Shown here: positions 56,324 through 64,000 of the stretch, one piece after another
Numbering within the stretch: the stretch's first letter is position 1
Layout: each line of letters opens with the position of its first letter
From: Rummeliibacillus suwonensis
GTDB lineage: Bacteria; Bacillota; Bacilli; Bacillales_A; Planococcaceae
DNA: 64,000 bases
Assembly: GCF_007896435.1 (NCBI RefSeq)
Contig: NZ_VCBL01000001.1
Coordinates: forward strand, 353,994 to 417,993
Reading direction: 5' to 3'
Notes under the pieces: generated by a model
What the model saw: the letters and a program-made list of their open reading frames with translations, nothing else
Database searches by the model: none
What the model was told of the DNA's origin: nothing
Translations under genes and position numbers: made by a program

Positions 56324-56331
56324 CTCCTTTT

Positions 56332-56488
56332 TTTATCCCGCTTTAACGGGCAGTAAGACTCCCATCTCAAGATATAGAGAGAAACGAAAAAGATAGATGG
56401 GGGATCAACTGCCCGTAAAAGTCCGATTGGTTCAACTAGCCATCAGTGGGGGATGAAGAAAACCCCCACTGATGGAGTTTCACTTTAT
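56332..56488 (+). mobile_element. Family A palindromic element, copy A9
   Basis: 157 bp, TTTATCCCGCTTTAACGGGC to GTTTCACTTTAT, all stems intact (CCATCAGTGGGGG / CCCCCACTGATGG). It is the best-preserved short form. It lies directly upstream of the minus-strand Lrp/AsnC gene. Confidence 0.92.
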
Positions 56489-56603
56489 TAATCAGACGAA
56501 ACATATTTCTTTATAATTTAAAGATAAATCAAAAAATAAACTTTGTCAGCTTATGTAAGAATCTCGATTGCTTTTATAAAATGATGCAAAAGGAGGTTTT
56601 TGG

Positions 56604-57188
56604 ATGAAAAAAATATTATTATTATTGGCTGATGGTTTTGAAGCAGTGGAGGCAAGTGTATTTACAGACGTATTGGGATGGAACAAATGGGAGGGCGATG
56701 GTTCAACGGAGGTAGTGACAGTGGGTTTGCACAAGCAACTAACTTGCACTTGGAATTTTACAGTTGTACCAGAAAAAACGATTGATGAAATTCAACTAGA
56801 GGACTTTGATGCCCTTGCTATTCCTGGGGGATTTGAGGAGGCCGGTTTTTATAAGGATGCATACCATGAATCATTTTTAAATGTTATTAGACATTTTGAT
56901 AAACAGCAAAAGCCGATAGCTAGTATTTGTGTGGCATCGCTTGCATTGGGGAAAAGCGGAATTCTAAAGGGAAGGAAAGGAACGACCTATCATCATCCAA
57001 CGAGCATTAGAACGCAGCAATTAGAGAATTTTGGAGCAGATGTACAAAACAAGCGGATCGTTCAAGACCAGCACATTATCACATCATCCAATCCTAGTAC
57101 AGCATTCGATGTAGCCTTTTTGTTGCTTGAAAAATTAACATCAAAAGAAAATGCCGCACATGTAAAAGACTTGATGGGTTTTACTTAA
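56604..57188 (+). CDS. DJ-1/PfpI-family protein
   Basis: 194 aa. The nucleophile elbow ASICVASLALG has Cys near residue 111; Glu in LLADGFEAVEASVF and IPGGFEEAGFY complete the usual site. Members act as glyoxalase III, chaperone or amidase-like enzymes; the role here is unknown. AAAGGAGG before the ATG; terminator after the stop. Confidence 0.88.
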   Translation: MKKILLLLADGFEAVEASVFTDVLGWNKWEGDGSTEVVTVGLHKQLTCTWNFTVVPEKTIDEIQLEDFDALAIPGGFEEAGFYKDAYHESFLNVIRHFDKQQKPIASICVASLALGKSGILKGRKGTTYHHPTSIRTQQLENFGADVQNKRIVQDQHIITSSNPSTAFDVAFLLLEKLTSKENAAHVKDLMGFT

Positions 57189-57228
57189 ACATTGGGTACT
57201 CGTTATACGATATTGTCTGCAACTTCAA

Positions 57229-57270
57229 AACTCGGATAGAAAATAGATTATATTCTATCCGAGTTTTTAT
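57229..57270. terminator. Terminator between the DJ-1 gene and the convergent zinc-ribbon gene
   Basis: AACTCGGATAGAA / TTCTATCCGAGTT perfect stem followed by TTTTA. The same stem sequence recurs, with one mismatch, at 61755-61789. Confidence 0.9.
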
Positions 57271-57292
57271 TGTGAAAATTTTGGTGTCTTGT

Positions 57293-57655
57293 TTAGAATT
57301 TATGGCGATAAGCGTTTGCTTTTAATGGTTTTCTTTGTATTTTATCAAACCATATTTTATCTTTTTCTTCTTGCTTAAGGGTATGGGTAATTGATTGAGA
57401 GCATTCTCTACAGATTTTTGAATGATTCGTTAAATTTCCACATTTTTCACATGGTGCACCAAGATTAGGGAAAAGAGATGAATTCAATTTCCCGGATTTT
57501 ACCCACTTAAAAATCAAATCAGAAGAAATTCCTGTTTTTTCGATTAATTGATCATTTGAAAAAAGTCGATTGTTTTTTCTAAGTAGAAAATGAGTTACTT
57601 CTGAAAAGATATCCTCTTCTGTTATACCTAATTGAATTGAGTTTTTTGATATCAT
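57293..57655 (-). CDS. Zinc-ribbon protein, YvyF-like
   Basis: 120 aa. An HTH-like segment (NDQLIEKTGISSDLIFKWVKSGKL) is followed by LFPNLGAPCEKCG and ICREC, two Cys pairs for zinc. This order matches the YvyF family, which lies in flagellar operons in Bacillus; here there is no flagellar gene nearby. AAAGGAG precedes ATG 57655. Thirty bases after the DUF2225 gene, likely co-transcribed. Confidence 0.75.
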   Translation of the reverse strand: MISKNSIQLGITEEDIFSEVTHFLLRKNNRLFSNDQLIEKTGISSDLIFKWVKSGKLNSSLFPNLGAPCEKCGNLTNHSKICRECSQSITHTLKQEEKDKIWFDKIQRKPLKANAYRHKF

Positions 57656-57684
57656 AAAAATATCTCCTTTAAGCAATGATATGG

Positions 57685-58362
57685 TTAGCCTTCATTCACA
57701 TTCTTCTCTTTTTTAGCCGTATTATATTTATAATCTTCCCAACGATTACGAGCTAGCTTTTTATATTTATCTGAAACATCTCGACCTGAGATTAGATGAG
57801 AAAATCCTTTTTTAGCTTCTTCTGTTTCACCAATGCGTAGGCTTAATTCCGCATACAGAAAATGAATTCTTTCTTCTCCTTCCTTATTGGAAGCGAATGC
57901 TTGACCGTAAAAATCTCTAGCAGAGCGTAAATAATGGATTTCTAATTTTTTTTCTTCTTTTAGACGGTATAACCATGCAATTTTAATCGCAATATTTGCC
58001 ATAACGAGTGATTCTTCCATTGAAGCTTTAGCTACAAGATAAGCTAACTTAAAACTAGCGATCGCATCATCTAATGTTCTTTCTTGGCAAATGGACATTG
58101 GTTTTTGAAGCGGTTTGATATAGATTTCTCTAACAAATTCCATAAAAGGTCCAAATGTGCGAACCATTGATTTATGATAGGCATATCCGCAATGAGGGCA
58201 GACTGCAACTTCATATAACATTGGATTTAGCCCGTCGTATATAGGCATAAAGTCTGTATCTTGATCAACTACTTTATAACGGTTTGGACGTACTTTATAT
58301 GTAGTGAATTTCTTTTGACAACATTGACATTCAATTTTGCTCTCATAATAATAGATATTAAT
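57685..58362 (-). CDS. DUF2225 zinc-binding protein with non-canonical start
   Basis: About 225 aa if read from 58362. The ATG at 58248 would give 187 aa but drops a conserved in-frame part (YYYESKIECQCCQKKFTTYK), which holds the first two Cys of the CxxC...CPHC zinc site of the family. Between the upstream in-frame TAA (58371) and that segment only ATA (58368) and ATT (58362) could initiate, after AAGGAGAGG. TPR-like helices fill the C-terminal half. Function unknown. Confidence 0.75.
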   Translation of the reverse strand: MNIYYYESKIECQCCQKKFTTYKVRPNRYKVVDQDTDFMPIYDGLNPMLYEVAVCPHCGYAYHKSMVRTFGPFMEFVREIYIKPLQKPMSICQERTLDDAIASFKLAYLVAKASMEESLVMANIAIKIAWLYRLKEEKKLEIHYLRSARDFYGQAFASNKEGEERIHFLYAELSLRIGETEEAKKGFSHLISGRDVSDKYKKLARNRWEDYKYNTAKKEKNVNEG

Positions 58363-58587
58363 TCCTATTTAATACCTCTCCTTTTTAGTACAGAAGTATA
58401 AATTTATTTTACAATATTTTGTCTATTAATAGGTGAAAAGAACTTTTATATAATAAATATTTTTTAAGTTATCTTCCATAGAAGATTCATTATTGTTGTG
58501 CATAGAAAAATATGAAATAGCAGTACTCTTTACAAATTCTCATCTGTGTTATATATTCATATAACAGTATATTCAAATAATCAGATA

Positions 58588-58600
58588 TTCAATTATTGAA
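58588..58600. promoter_or_regulatory. Probable ArsR-type operator before the SulP gene
   Basis: TTCAA-TTA-TTGAA, a perfect dyad 22 bases before the SulP ATG, preceded by two further ATATTCA words (58556-58586). The ArsR gene downstream is the obvious candidate repressor. Nothing else is recognised in 58385-58555. Confidence 0.55.
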
Positions 58601-58622
58601 AGATACAAAAGGAAGGATGATT

Positions 58623-60407
58623 ATGCTGAAAAGGTTAGAGTTCTCAGGGAGATATGCGGATTACTCCTTGCAGAAATTTCAAAAGGATTTATTATCAGGT
58701 GTAATCGTAGCTGTTATTGCTATTCCATTAGGGATGGGGTTCGCCATTGCTTCGGGAGTAAAACCTGAATATGGAATATATACAACCATTATTGCTGGAA
58801 TTTTGATCTCACTATTAGGAGGCTCAAAATTTCAAATAGGGGGTCCTACAGGAGCGTTTATACCAATCCTATTTGGTATTGTCCTATCATATGGTTATGA
58901 GGATCTATTAGTAGCTGGATTTTTAGCTGGAATTTTGCTTATTTTGATGGGTGTTTTTAAACTTGGATCGCTGATAAAATTTATTCCAAGACCTGTGACA
59001 ATAGGATTTACAACAGGGATCGCTGTCACCATTTTTGTTGGGCAAATCGCTAATTTTTTAGGACTTCAAAATGTTGAAAGTAAGGAATTATTTATAGATA
59101 ATTTGAAAGAAATTGCCGCTCACTTATATACAGTGAATATTTATAGCATTTTCACCGCCGCCATTTGTTTGTTATTGATTCTATTTATCCCAAAATGGAT
59201 TCCCAAAATACCTGGACCTCTGATCGGTATTGTCGTTTCTACAATTATTGCGACCATTTTTTATCCAACAGAGGTTGCAACGATCGGTTCTAAGTATGGG
59301 GAAATTCCAAGCTCTTTACCCCAGTTCCAATTTCCTGATATAACATGGGAAAAAATTGTTCATCTATTAAGACCCGCTTTTGTCATTGCTATTCTTGGAG
59401 GGATTGAATCATTATTATCTGCGGTTGTAGCTGATGGCATGACCAATAGCAAACATCATAGTAATCGAGAACTGATTGGACAGGGAGTAGCAAATGTGGT
59501 AACACCACTTTTTGGGGGTATACCTGCAACTGGTGCTATTGCGAGAACGGCTACGAATATTAAAACCGGCGCTGTATCACCGATCTCTGGTATTGTTCAT
59601 GGCTTAGTTGTATTGCTCGTATTAATACTGTTTGCGCCATATGCAACGAATATTCCGCTTTCCAGTATGGCACCAGTTTTAATGATTGTCGCATGGAATA
59701 TGAGTGAAAGAAAGGTATTTTATCAAGTACTAAAAACGAAAACGGGTGATTCTTTAGTTATAGCAGCTACATTTTTGTTAACGGTTTTTATTAATTTAAC
59801 AGTAGCAGTAGAATTTGGTCTTCTCCTAGCCGTTATTTTGTTTATAAAGAATATGAGTTATCATATGGTTACGAAAAAAGCTTTACCAAATCACACTAGA
59901 AAAAATGCGAAAGTTGAAGTGCAAGCGACAACTTCTCAGTATGGCTGCCCACAAATTAGTATTTTCAATATTGAGGGGCCATTGTTTTTTGGAGCTGCAC
60001 AATCATTTGCGGACAATATTATAAATTCGATTCACTACAAACCAAAAGTATTGCTCCTAAGGATGAATAAAGTACCTTTTATCGATACAACTGGAAATTA
60101 TTATTTAACCAGTATTGTCAAGAATTTTTCAAAACATGGAATTGTTTTAATCTCTGGGTTAAAAGATCAACCGATAGCGTTTATAAAACAAACTGGATTA
60201 TATCATATAGTTGGGGAAGAGCATTTTTTTGATCATACAGGTGAAGCAATCGATTATGCTCTGTTACAATTAGATAAAAATAGATGTATTGGCTGTAAGA
60301 GATTTGTTTTTAATGAATGTACAGCATTATCTTGTGCTGGGGATCTTCAAAAAGTAAAAAAGAAAAATGATCAGGTTCGTAAAAAGTCATTGATGACTCA
60401 TGAATAA
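58623..60407 (+). CDS. SulP-family anion transporter with STAS domain and Cys-rich tail
   Basis: 594 aa. Membrane domain with about 12-14 helices (AVIAIPLGMGFAIASGVKPEYG; GGSKFQIGGPTGAFIPI), then a STAS domain (about 440-550, MNKVPFIDTTGNYYL). A tail of about 45 aa follows with CIGCKRFVFNECTALSC, four Cys that could bind metal. SulP proteins carry sulfate, bicarbonate or dicarboxylates. ATG 58623 suits the AAAGGAAGG site. The ArsR gene follows, so the anion or a thiol/metal cue may regulate it. Confidence 0.9.
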   Translation: MLKRLEFSGRYADYSLQKFQKDLLSGVIVAVIAIPLGMGFAIASGVKPEYGIYTTIIAGILISLLGGSKFQIGGPTGAFIPILFGIVLSYGYEDLLVAGFLAGILLILMGVFKLGSLIKFIPRPVTIGFTTGIAVTIFVGQIANFLGLQNVESKELFIDNLKEIAAHLYTVNIYSIFTAAICLLLILFIPKWIPKIPGPLIGIVVSTIIATIFYPTEVATIGSKYGEIPSSLPQFQFPDITWEKIVHLLRPAFVIAILGGIESLLSAVVADGMTNSKHHSNRELIGQGVANVVTPLFGGIPATGAIARTATNIKTGAVSPISGIVHGLVVLLVLILFAPYATNIPLSSMAPVLMIVAWNMSERKVFYQVLKTKTGDSLVIAATFLLTVFINLTVAVEFGLLLAVILFIKNMSYHMVTKKALPNHTRKNAKVEVQATTSQYGCPQISIFNIEGPLFFGAAQSFADNIINSIHYKPKVLLLRMNKVPFIDTTGNYYLTSIVKNFSKHGIVLISGLKDQPIAFIKQTGLYHIVGEEHFFDHTGEAIDYALLQLDKNRCIGCKRFVFNECTALSCAGDLQKVKKKNDQVRKKSLMTHE

Positions 60408-60519
60408 TATTTTTTGTCAGGGTTCAGTGAGAGATAAAAAAGCTCTATGCATGAAAAGTTTGATTATGTTCGATGACGTCTAGAGAATATATTTTATATC
60501 TAGAAAGTGAGGAATTAAA

Positions 60520-60846
60520 TTGAATGCAGGATTACAACAGTTTAAGGCAGATTTTTTTAAAGCGCTTGCTCATCCATTAAGAATTCAAATTCTCGAGGTT
60601 TTAGCAGAAGGTGATCGAAGTGTCAATGAAATCCAAAGTCAGTTAGGCAGTGAAGGCTCCACTGTTTCCCAGCAATTAACAGTTCTTAGAGCAAAAAATA
60701 TTGTTTATGGCACGAAAGATGGAAATCGCGTGATTTACTCATTAAGAGACCCAATGATTATTGAATTATTAGAAGTGGCCAAGCAAATTTTCAACAATCA
60801 TCTTGTAAATGCGATTACATTGCTCGATCAAATGAAAGAGGAATAA
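60520..60846 (+). CDS. ArsR-family HTH regulator
   Basis: 108 aa, TTG start after GTGAGG. FFKALAHPLRIQILEVLAEG and VNEIQSQLGSEGSTVSQQLTVLRAKNIV form the winged helix. It has no Cys, so it lacks the classic thiol metal sites; the sensing mechanism is unknown. Similar regulators pair with SulP genes. A TCTAGA-N14-TCTAGA repeat (60479-60504) precedes it. Confidence 0.88.
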   Translation: MNAGLQQFKADFFKALAHPLRIQILEVLAEGDRSVNEIQSQLGSEGSTVSQQLTVLRAKNIVYGTKDGNRVIYSLRDPMIIELLEVAKQIFNNHLVNAITLLDQMKEE

Positions 60847-61104
60847 TAAATAAAGAAGATTCAAATCACAAGACTTGTTGAATTGGCGACATTTTTGTTA
60901 TCTGAATATTAGCGTCAGAAGAAAATGCCGGTTATGTATAAAAGCTAATGAAGTCTGTAGAAATGAAACAATAACCTAACTTAACTCCCTTTACGTTCGT
61001 CTTTACATTCGTATATAATAAATTTGTATATTTGGTAAATATCGATTGTAATACCATATTAAACGTGATTAAGGTATTTACATTGTGTAAAAGGGGGTAC
61101 TATT

Positions 61105-61662
61105 TTGAAACAAGCACTACTTGTCATTGATGCGCAACAAGAATTAATGGATGGTGGACCACAACAGCAAGGTGTTTATGAGAAAGATAAAGTAATTAAC
61201 AATATCAATCGGGTTATTGAACAGGCTTTAAAGAAAAAAGTGCACATTGTTTTTATAAGAGACAAAGATGTTTCAAATGGGAAGGGTAGCGGCTTTCAAG
61301 TACATAAAGATATTAGCATACCACTGGATGCTGTCATCTTTGATAAAGAAGCGACCAATTCTTTTTATGGTACGCCGCTACTTGAGTATTTAAATGAAAA
61401 AAACATCCAACATCTTGTTATTATGGGATGTCAAAGCGAATATTGTATTGATACGGCAGTAAGAACTGCAACTGTTCATCATTTTGATGTGACGTTAGTG
61501 GGAGATGGTCACTCCACAGTGGATTCTAAGATTTTATCTGCAAAACAAATCATTCAACATCACAATGAAACATTGCATGGACATTATAATGTCGATCATT
61601 TTTCGATTGTTAGAAATGCGGACGAGGATTTATTCACACCTACTCATAATACTTATCGATAA
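61105..61662 (+). CDS. Isochorismatase-like cysteine hydrolase
   Basis: 185 aa, TTG start after AAGGGGG. The site residues are Asp in VIDAQQELM (near 9), Lys in IFDKEATNSFYGT region (near 89), and Cys in VIMGCQSEYCIDTAVRTA (near 118). Nicotinamidase and related amidases share this triad. No pathway neighbour reveals the substrate. Confidence 0.88.
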   Translation: MKQALLVIDAQQELMDGGPQQQGVYEKDKVINNINRVIEQALKKKVHIVFIRDKDVSNGKGSGFQVHKDISIPLDAVIFDKEATNSFYGTPLLEYLNEKNIQHLVIMGCQSEYCIDTAVRTATVHHFDVTLVGDGHSTVDSKILSAKQIIQHHNETLHGHYNVDHFSIVRNADEDLFTPTHNTYR

Positions 61663-61754
61663 TTGGTGGAGTGGGTGAATTATGTATTTTGAGATAAGAA
61701 ATGTTTCCTACTTACCTACGATTAAATAATTTTAAGAAGTCATCCCTATTGAAA

Positions 61755-61793
61755 AACTCGGATAGAATTGTAGAGGTTCTACCCGAGTTTTTA
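61755..61793 (+). terminator. Terminator after the isochorismatase-like gene
   Basis: AACTCGGATAGAA pairs with TTCTACCCGAGTT (one mismatch), followed by TTTTATA. The stem is nearly the same as at 57229-57265. Confidence 0.85.
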
Positions 61794-61885
61794 TATATTT
61801 TTTGGTTATTGGCAAATATTTATTGTAATATCATATTAGAATAACAGTAAATATGGAATGTCGTATAGAGATTAGGGGGGAGTTG

Positions 61886-62341
61886 ATGAATATTAAATTA
61901 GATGATTTGTCTAGTGAAAAAGTGGTGCAATTAATAGGTGGACACCTTCAAAATATGACTTTGCATTCCCCTCCAGAGAGTATTCATGCTCTGGGTGTTG
62001 AACAGTTGAAGAAACCTGATATGACATTTTGGAGTGCTTGGGAACAAGATGAATTAGTCGGATGTGGTGCATTGAAAGAGCTAGATACTAGACATGGAGA
62101 AGTAAAATCTATGAAAACATCTCCTAATCATCTAAGAAAAGGTGTCGCAAGGAAAATATTGCAACATATTATAAAAGAAGCAAAAATTCGTGGTTACAAG
62201 CAATTAAGTTTGGAAACTGGTTCAATGGATGCTTTTATTCCTGCTAGAAACCTGTATGAAGAGTCAGGTTTTCGATATTGTGAACCTTTTGCGGACTATA
62301 GAGATGATCCAAATAGTGTGTTTATGACCAAAAAGCTTTAA
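61886..62341 (+). CDS. GNAT-family N-acetyltransferase
   Basis: 151 aa. Acetyl-CoA loop SPNHLRKGVARKILQHII and C-terminal RNLYEESGFRYCEPFADYRDD follow the PA4866/YjaB-like pattern. The acceptor is not known. ATG 61886 follows AGGGGGG; an upstream in-frame ATG at 61853 has no RBS. Confidence 0.85.
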   Translation: MNIKLDDLSSEKVVQLIGGHLQNMTLHSPPESIHALGVEQLKKPDMTFWSAWEQDELVGCGALKELDTRHGEVKSMKTSPNHLRKGVARKILQHIIKEAKIRGYKQLSLETGSMDAFIPARNLYEESGFRYCEPFADYRDDPNSVFMTKKL

Positions 62342-62416
62342 TAGTATGGTTTCAATTTTAAGGACTAGATGATGAATACTATTGTCCCAATACTACTTAC
62401 AAATATTCATAAAAGT

Positions 62417-62448
62417 AAAAGCAGCTTGCTAAAAGGCAAACTGCTTTT
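62417..62448. terminator. Terminator shared by the GNAT and aminopeptidase genes
   Basis: AAAAGCAGCTTGC pairs with GCAAACTGCTTTT (one mismatch). On the minus strand a TTTTACTTTTATG run follows, so it suits the aminopeptidase best. Confidence 0.8.
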
Positions 62449-62485
62449 GGTGTTAGTTGCTCATTATATGGTTGATAGAGAGTGA

Positions 62486-63727
62486 CTAGAATGCCCAATC
62501 TCCATTACGGAAAATCGGAACAACTGTGCCATCTAGTTTAATGCCATCGATATCCATCTTGTTGGAACCAATCATAAAATCAACGTGTACAGTGGAGGTA
62601 TTCATTCCGTTTGCTTGTAATTCTTCTTGGCTCATTTTTGTCCCACCTTGGATCGTAGTAGGGTAAGCTGCACCGATTGCTAAGTGGTTAGATGCATTTT
62701 CGTCGAAAAGAGTTGAAAAGAATGTGATACCAGATTGTGAAATCGGTGAAGGATCTGGAACTAGAGCAAGTTCTCCTAAGCCTGTGGCTCCTTCATTGTC
62801 ATGCACTAATTTTTTGATCGTTTCATTACCTTTTTCGGCTGAAATATCCGCGATTTTGCCATCTTTAAAGTGTACTTCAATCCCTTCGATCAGTGTACCC
62901 GCATAGCTCAATGGTTTTGTGCTACGTACGACACCTTCCATATGACGTGTGTCGGGTGCAGTGAAGACTTCTTCCGTAGGCATATTGGCGATAAATTCTT
63001 CGCCTTTAGGATTGTGACTGCCTGCACAAGCCCAAATATGATTTTTGGGCAATCCTAATGTTAAGTCCGTGCCAGGCGCTGTGTAGTGTAATGCGTCAAA
63101 TTGGATTTCGTTTAGTTTTGCTGCTTTTTCATTTAATGTTTTTTTATGTTCATCCCATGCAGCGATTGGATCATCTGCGTAGACACGGCAGGTTTTGAAA
63201 ATTTGATCCCATAGAGCGTCTACTTGTTCTTCAGAAGTAGGTAAATCAGGAAATACGTGTGCAGCCCATCCTGCGCCAGCTGCTGCTGCCACTGTCCATT
63301 TTAAATCATCATTTTGAGTCGCTTTGCGTTGCGCGTTGAACGCCTTACTAGCAATATTTTGATAAGCAGCAACTTTGGCAGGATCAATATCATTTAAAAG
63401 TCCTGGGTCACTTGAAAGAATAGAAAGTCGGCTGACATGGTGATTCAAAACATGGTCTTCAGATTCTTGAATTTCGTAATCTGGGATGTTCGTCAATACT
63501 TCCTCAGGTTGATGTAAATAATGTAGCTTGCTGATTTCATCATCAGACCATTTCACAATTACTTTTTCAGCACCTAATGCATAAGCTTCTTGAGTGATGA
63601 GACGAGCTAAAGGCGCTTGGTCAATAGCGATCGTCATTTTTACCCAATCGCCTGGTTGTACATTAATTCCTTTTGCAACTAAAAGTTTCGCATATTTCAA
63701 TAAATTTTCCTCAAAATTAGCTAACAT
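62486..63727 (-). CDS. M29-family metallo-aminopeptidase (AmpS-like)
   Basis: 413 aa. The C-terminal catalytic region has the family ligands: AGTLIEGIEVHFKDGKI (Glu), GELALVPDPSPISQSGITF (Glu), SNHLAIGAAYP (His) and VHVDFMIGSNKMDIDG (His, Asp). M29 enzymes use two divalent metals to remove N-terminal residues in the cytoplasm. ATG 63727 follows GGGGGT by eight bases. Confidence 0.93.
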   Translation of the reverse strand: MLANFEENLLKYAKLLVAKGINVQPGDWVKMTIAIDQAPLARLITQEAYALGAEKVIVKWSDDEISKLHYLHQPEEVLTNIPDYEIQESEDHVLNHHVSRLSILSSDPGLLNDIDPAKVAAYQNIASKAFNAQRKATQNDDLKWTVAAAAGAGWAAHVFPDLPTSEEQVDALWDQIFKTCRVYADDPIAAWDEHKKTLNEKAAKLNEIQFDALHYTAPGTDLTLGLPKNHIWACAGSHNPKGEEFIANMPTEEVFTAPDTRHMEGVVRSTKPLSYAGTLIEGIEVHFKDGKIADISAEKGNETIKKLVHDNEGATGLGELALVPDPSPISQSGITFFSTLFDENASNHLAIGAAYPTTIQGGTKMSQEELQANGMNTSTVHVDFMIGSNKMDIDGIKLDGTVVPIFRNGDWAF

Positions 63728-63857
63728 TTCCTTTACCCCCAACGATTATTTTCACTGATTATATTATCACACCAAAATCAAAATACCTAAATATTTAGTC
63801 TATCTTATTATTCGGTTAATGAAGTAATGAATGACGACACTTATGTGAGAAATTATT

Positions 63858-63930
63858 TCTTATTTTTAGCAAGCAGTAAACTGCGTTAATTTTAATTTAT
63901 ACAAGGAGAAATCAACTGTTCCTTTTATGG
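63858..63930 (+). repeat. Possible very degenerate family A remnant at the window end
   Basis: AGCAAGCAGTAAACTGCG and AAGGAGAAATCAACTGTTCC resemble the left and middle words of the family. There are no clear ends. The remainder of 63750-64000 is AT-rich with no gene. Confidence 0.25.
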
Positions 63931-64000
63931 ATAAGTTGAATGATCAATGTGTTTAAATTGTACTTATTAGCATTGCAAAAAATACTTTTTTTATTTATAT

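Noticed and set aside
19592-56488. Family A copies as ordinary terminators
   Set aside because: They recur with fixed TTTAT ends, occur upstream as well as downstream of genes, and one interrupts a coding frame.

Overview
The window is chromosomal DNA of a low-GC Gram-positive bacterium. Gene families, strong GGAGG-type ribosome binding sites, many TTG starts and the repeat families point to a Bacillales of the Planococcaceae type (Lysinibacillus or Solibacillus-like). That assignment is inferred from gene content, not from a marker gene. No rRNA, tRNA, CRISPR array or prophage was seen.

Layout. (1) 1-1.5 kb: the terminator of a gene outside the window, a MarR regulator and a small zinc-ribbon protein, then a nested inverted-repeat block (1501-1885). 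(2) 2.3-11 kb: a guanidine-utilisation locus. A guanidine-I (ykkC) riboswitch precedes an APC permease. A second one precedes two DUF1989 proteins (carboxyguanidine deiminase subunits), a 1219-aa biotin-dependent guanidine/urea carboxylase and allophanate hydrolase. Import, carboxylation, deimination and hydrolysis to ammonia and CO2 are therefore encoded side by side. (3) 11.7-14.2 kb: a secreted-protein gene cut by an IS3-like element whose own transposase is frameshifted. (4) 14.8-25 kb: GNAT, CocE/NonD hydrolase, HAD hydrolase, a complete peptide-type ABC importer and an ArsB-family transporter. (5) 25-30 kb: a divergent MarR/quinone-reductase pair with palindromic operators, and a two-component system with a Met/His-rich multicopper oxidase. 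(6) 30.5-40.7 kb: a metal island. CadC-CadA efflux is followed by a Zur-type regulon with three GTAAT-N-ATTAC boxes: a dCTP deaminase paralogue, a cysteine-poor L33 protein, two COG0523 GTPases, ZnuA, ZnuC, ZnuB and a third COG0523 protein. (7) 41-44.3 kb: a compact, overlapping five-gene unit of ABC ATPase, large permease, small membrane protein, M50-like HExxH protease and an 87-aa single-span peptide. It looks like an undescribed peptide maturation/export or immunity system. (8) 45-64 kb: DUF402, BrnQ, a two-component system with an ABC exporter, a disrupted tag gene, MFS/LysR, YnfA, Lrp/AsnC, DJ-1, zinc-ribbon proteins, SulP with ArsR, isochorismatase, GNAT and an M29 aminopeptidase.

The most unusual feature is a dispersed family of short palindromic elements (family A, nine copies of about 155-280 bp). 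All copies lie in the same orientation and are bounded by TTTAT at both ends, with two internal hairpins and no terminal inverted repeats. One copy splits the DNA glycosylase gene tag, and removing exactly 155 bp restores a 192-aa reading frame. Others supply the stop codon of neighbouring genes. The architecture is what a non-autonomous IS200/IS605-type (single-strand, HUH) element would leave, but no transposase for it lies in the window. A second family (B, about 310-370 bp) has terminal inverted repeats and shares one hairpin module with the long form of family A.
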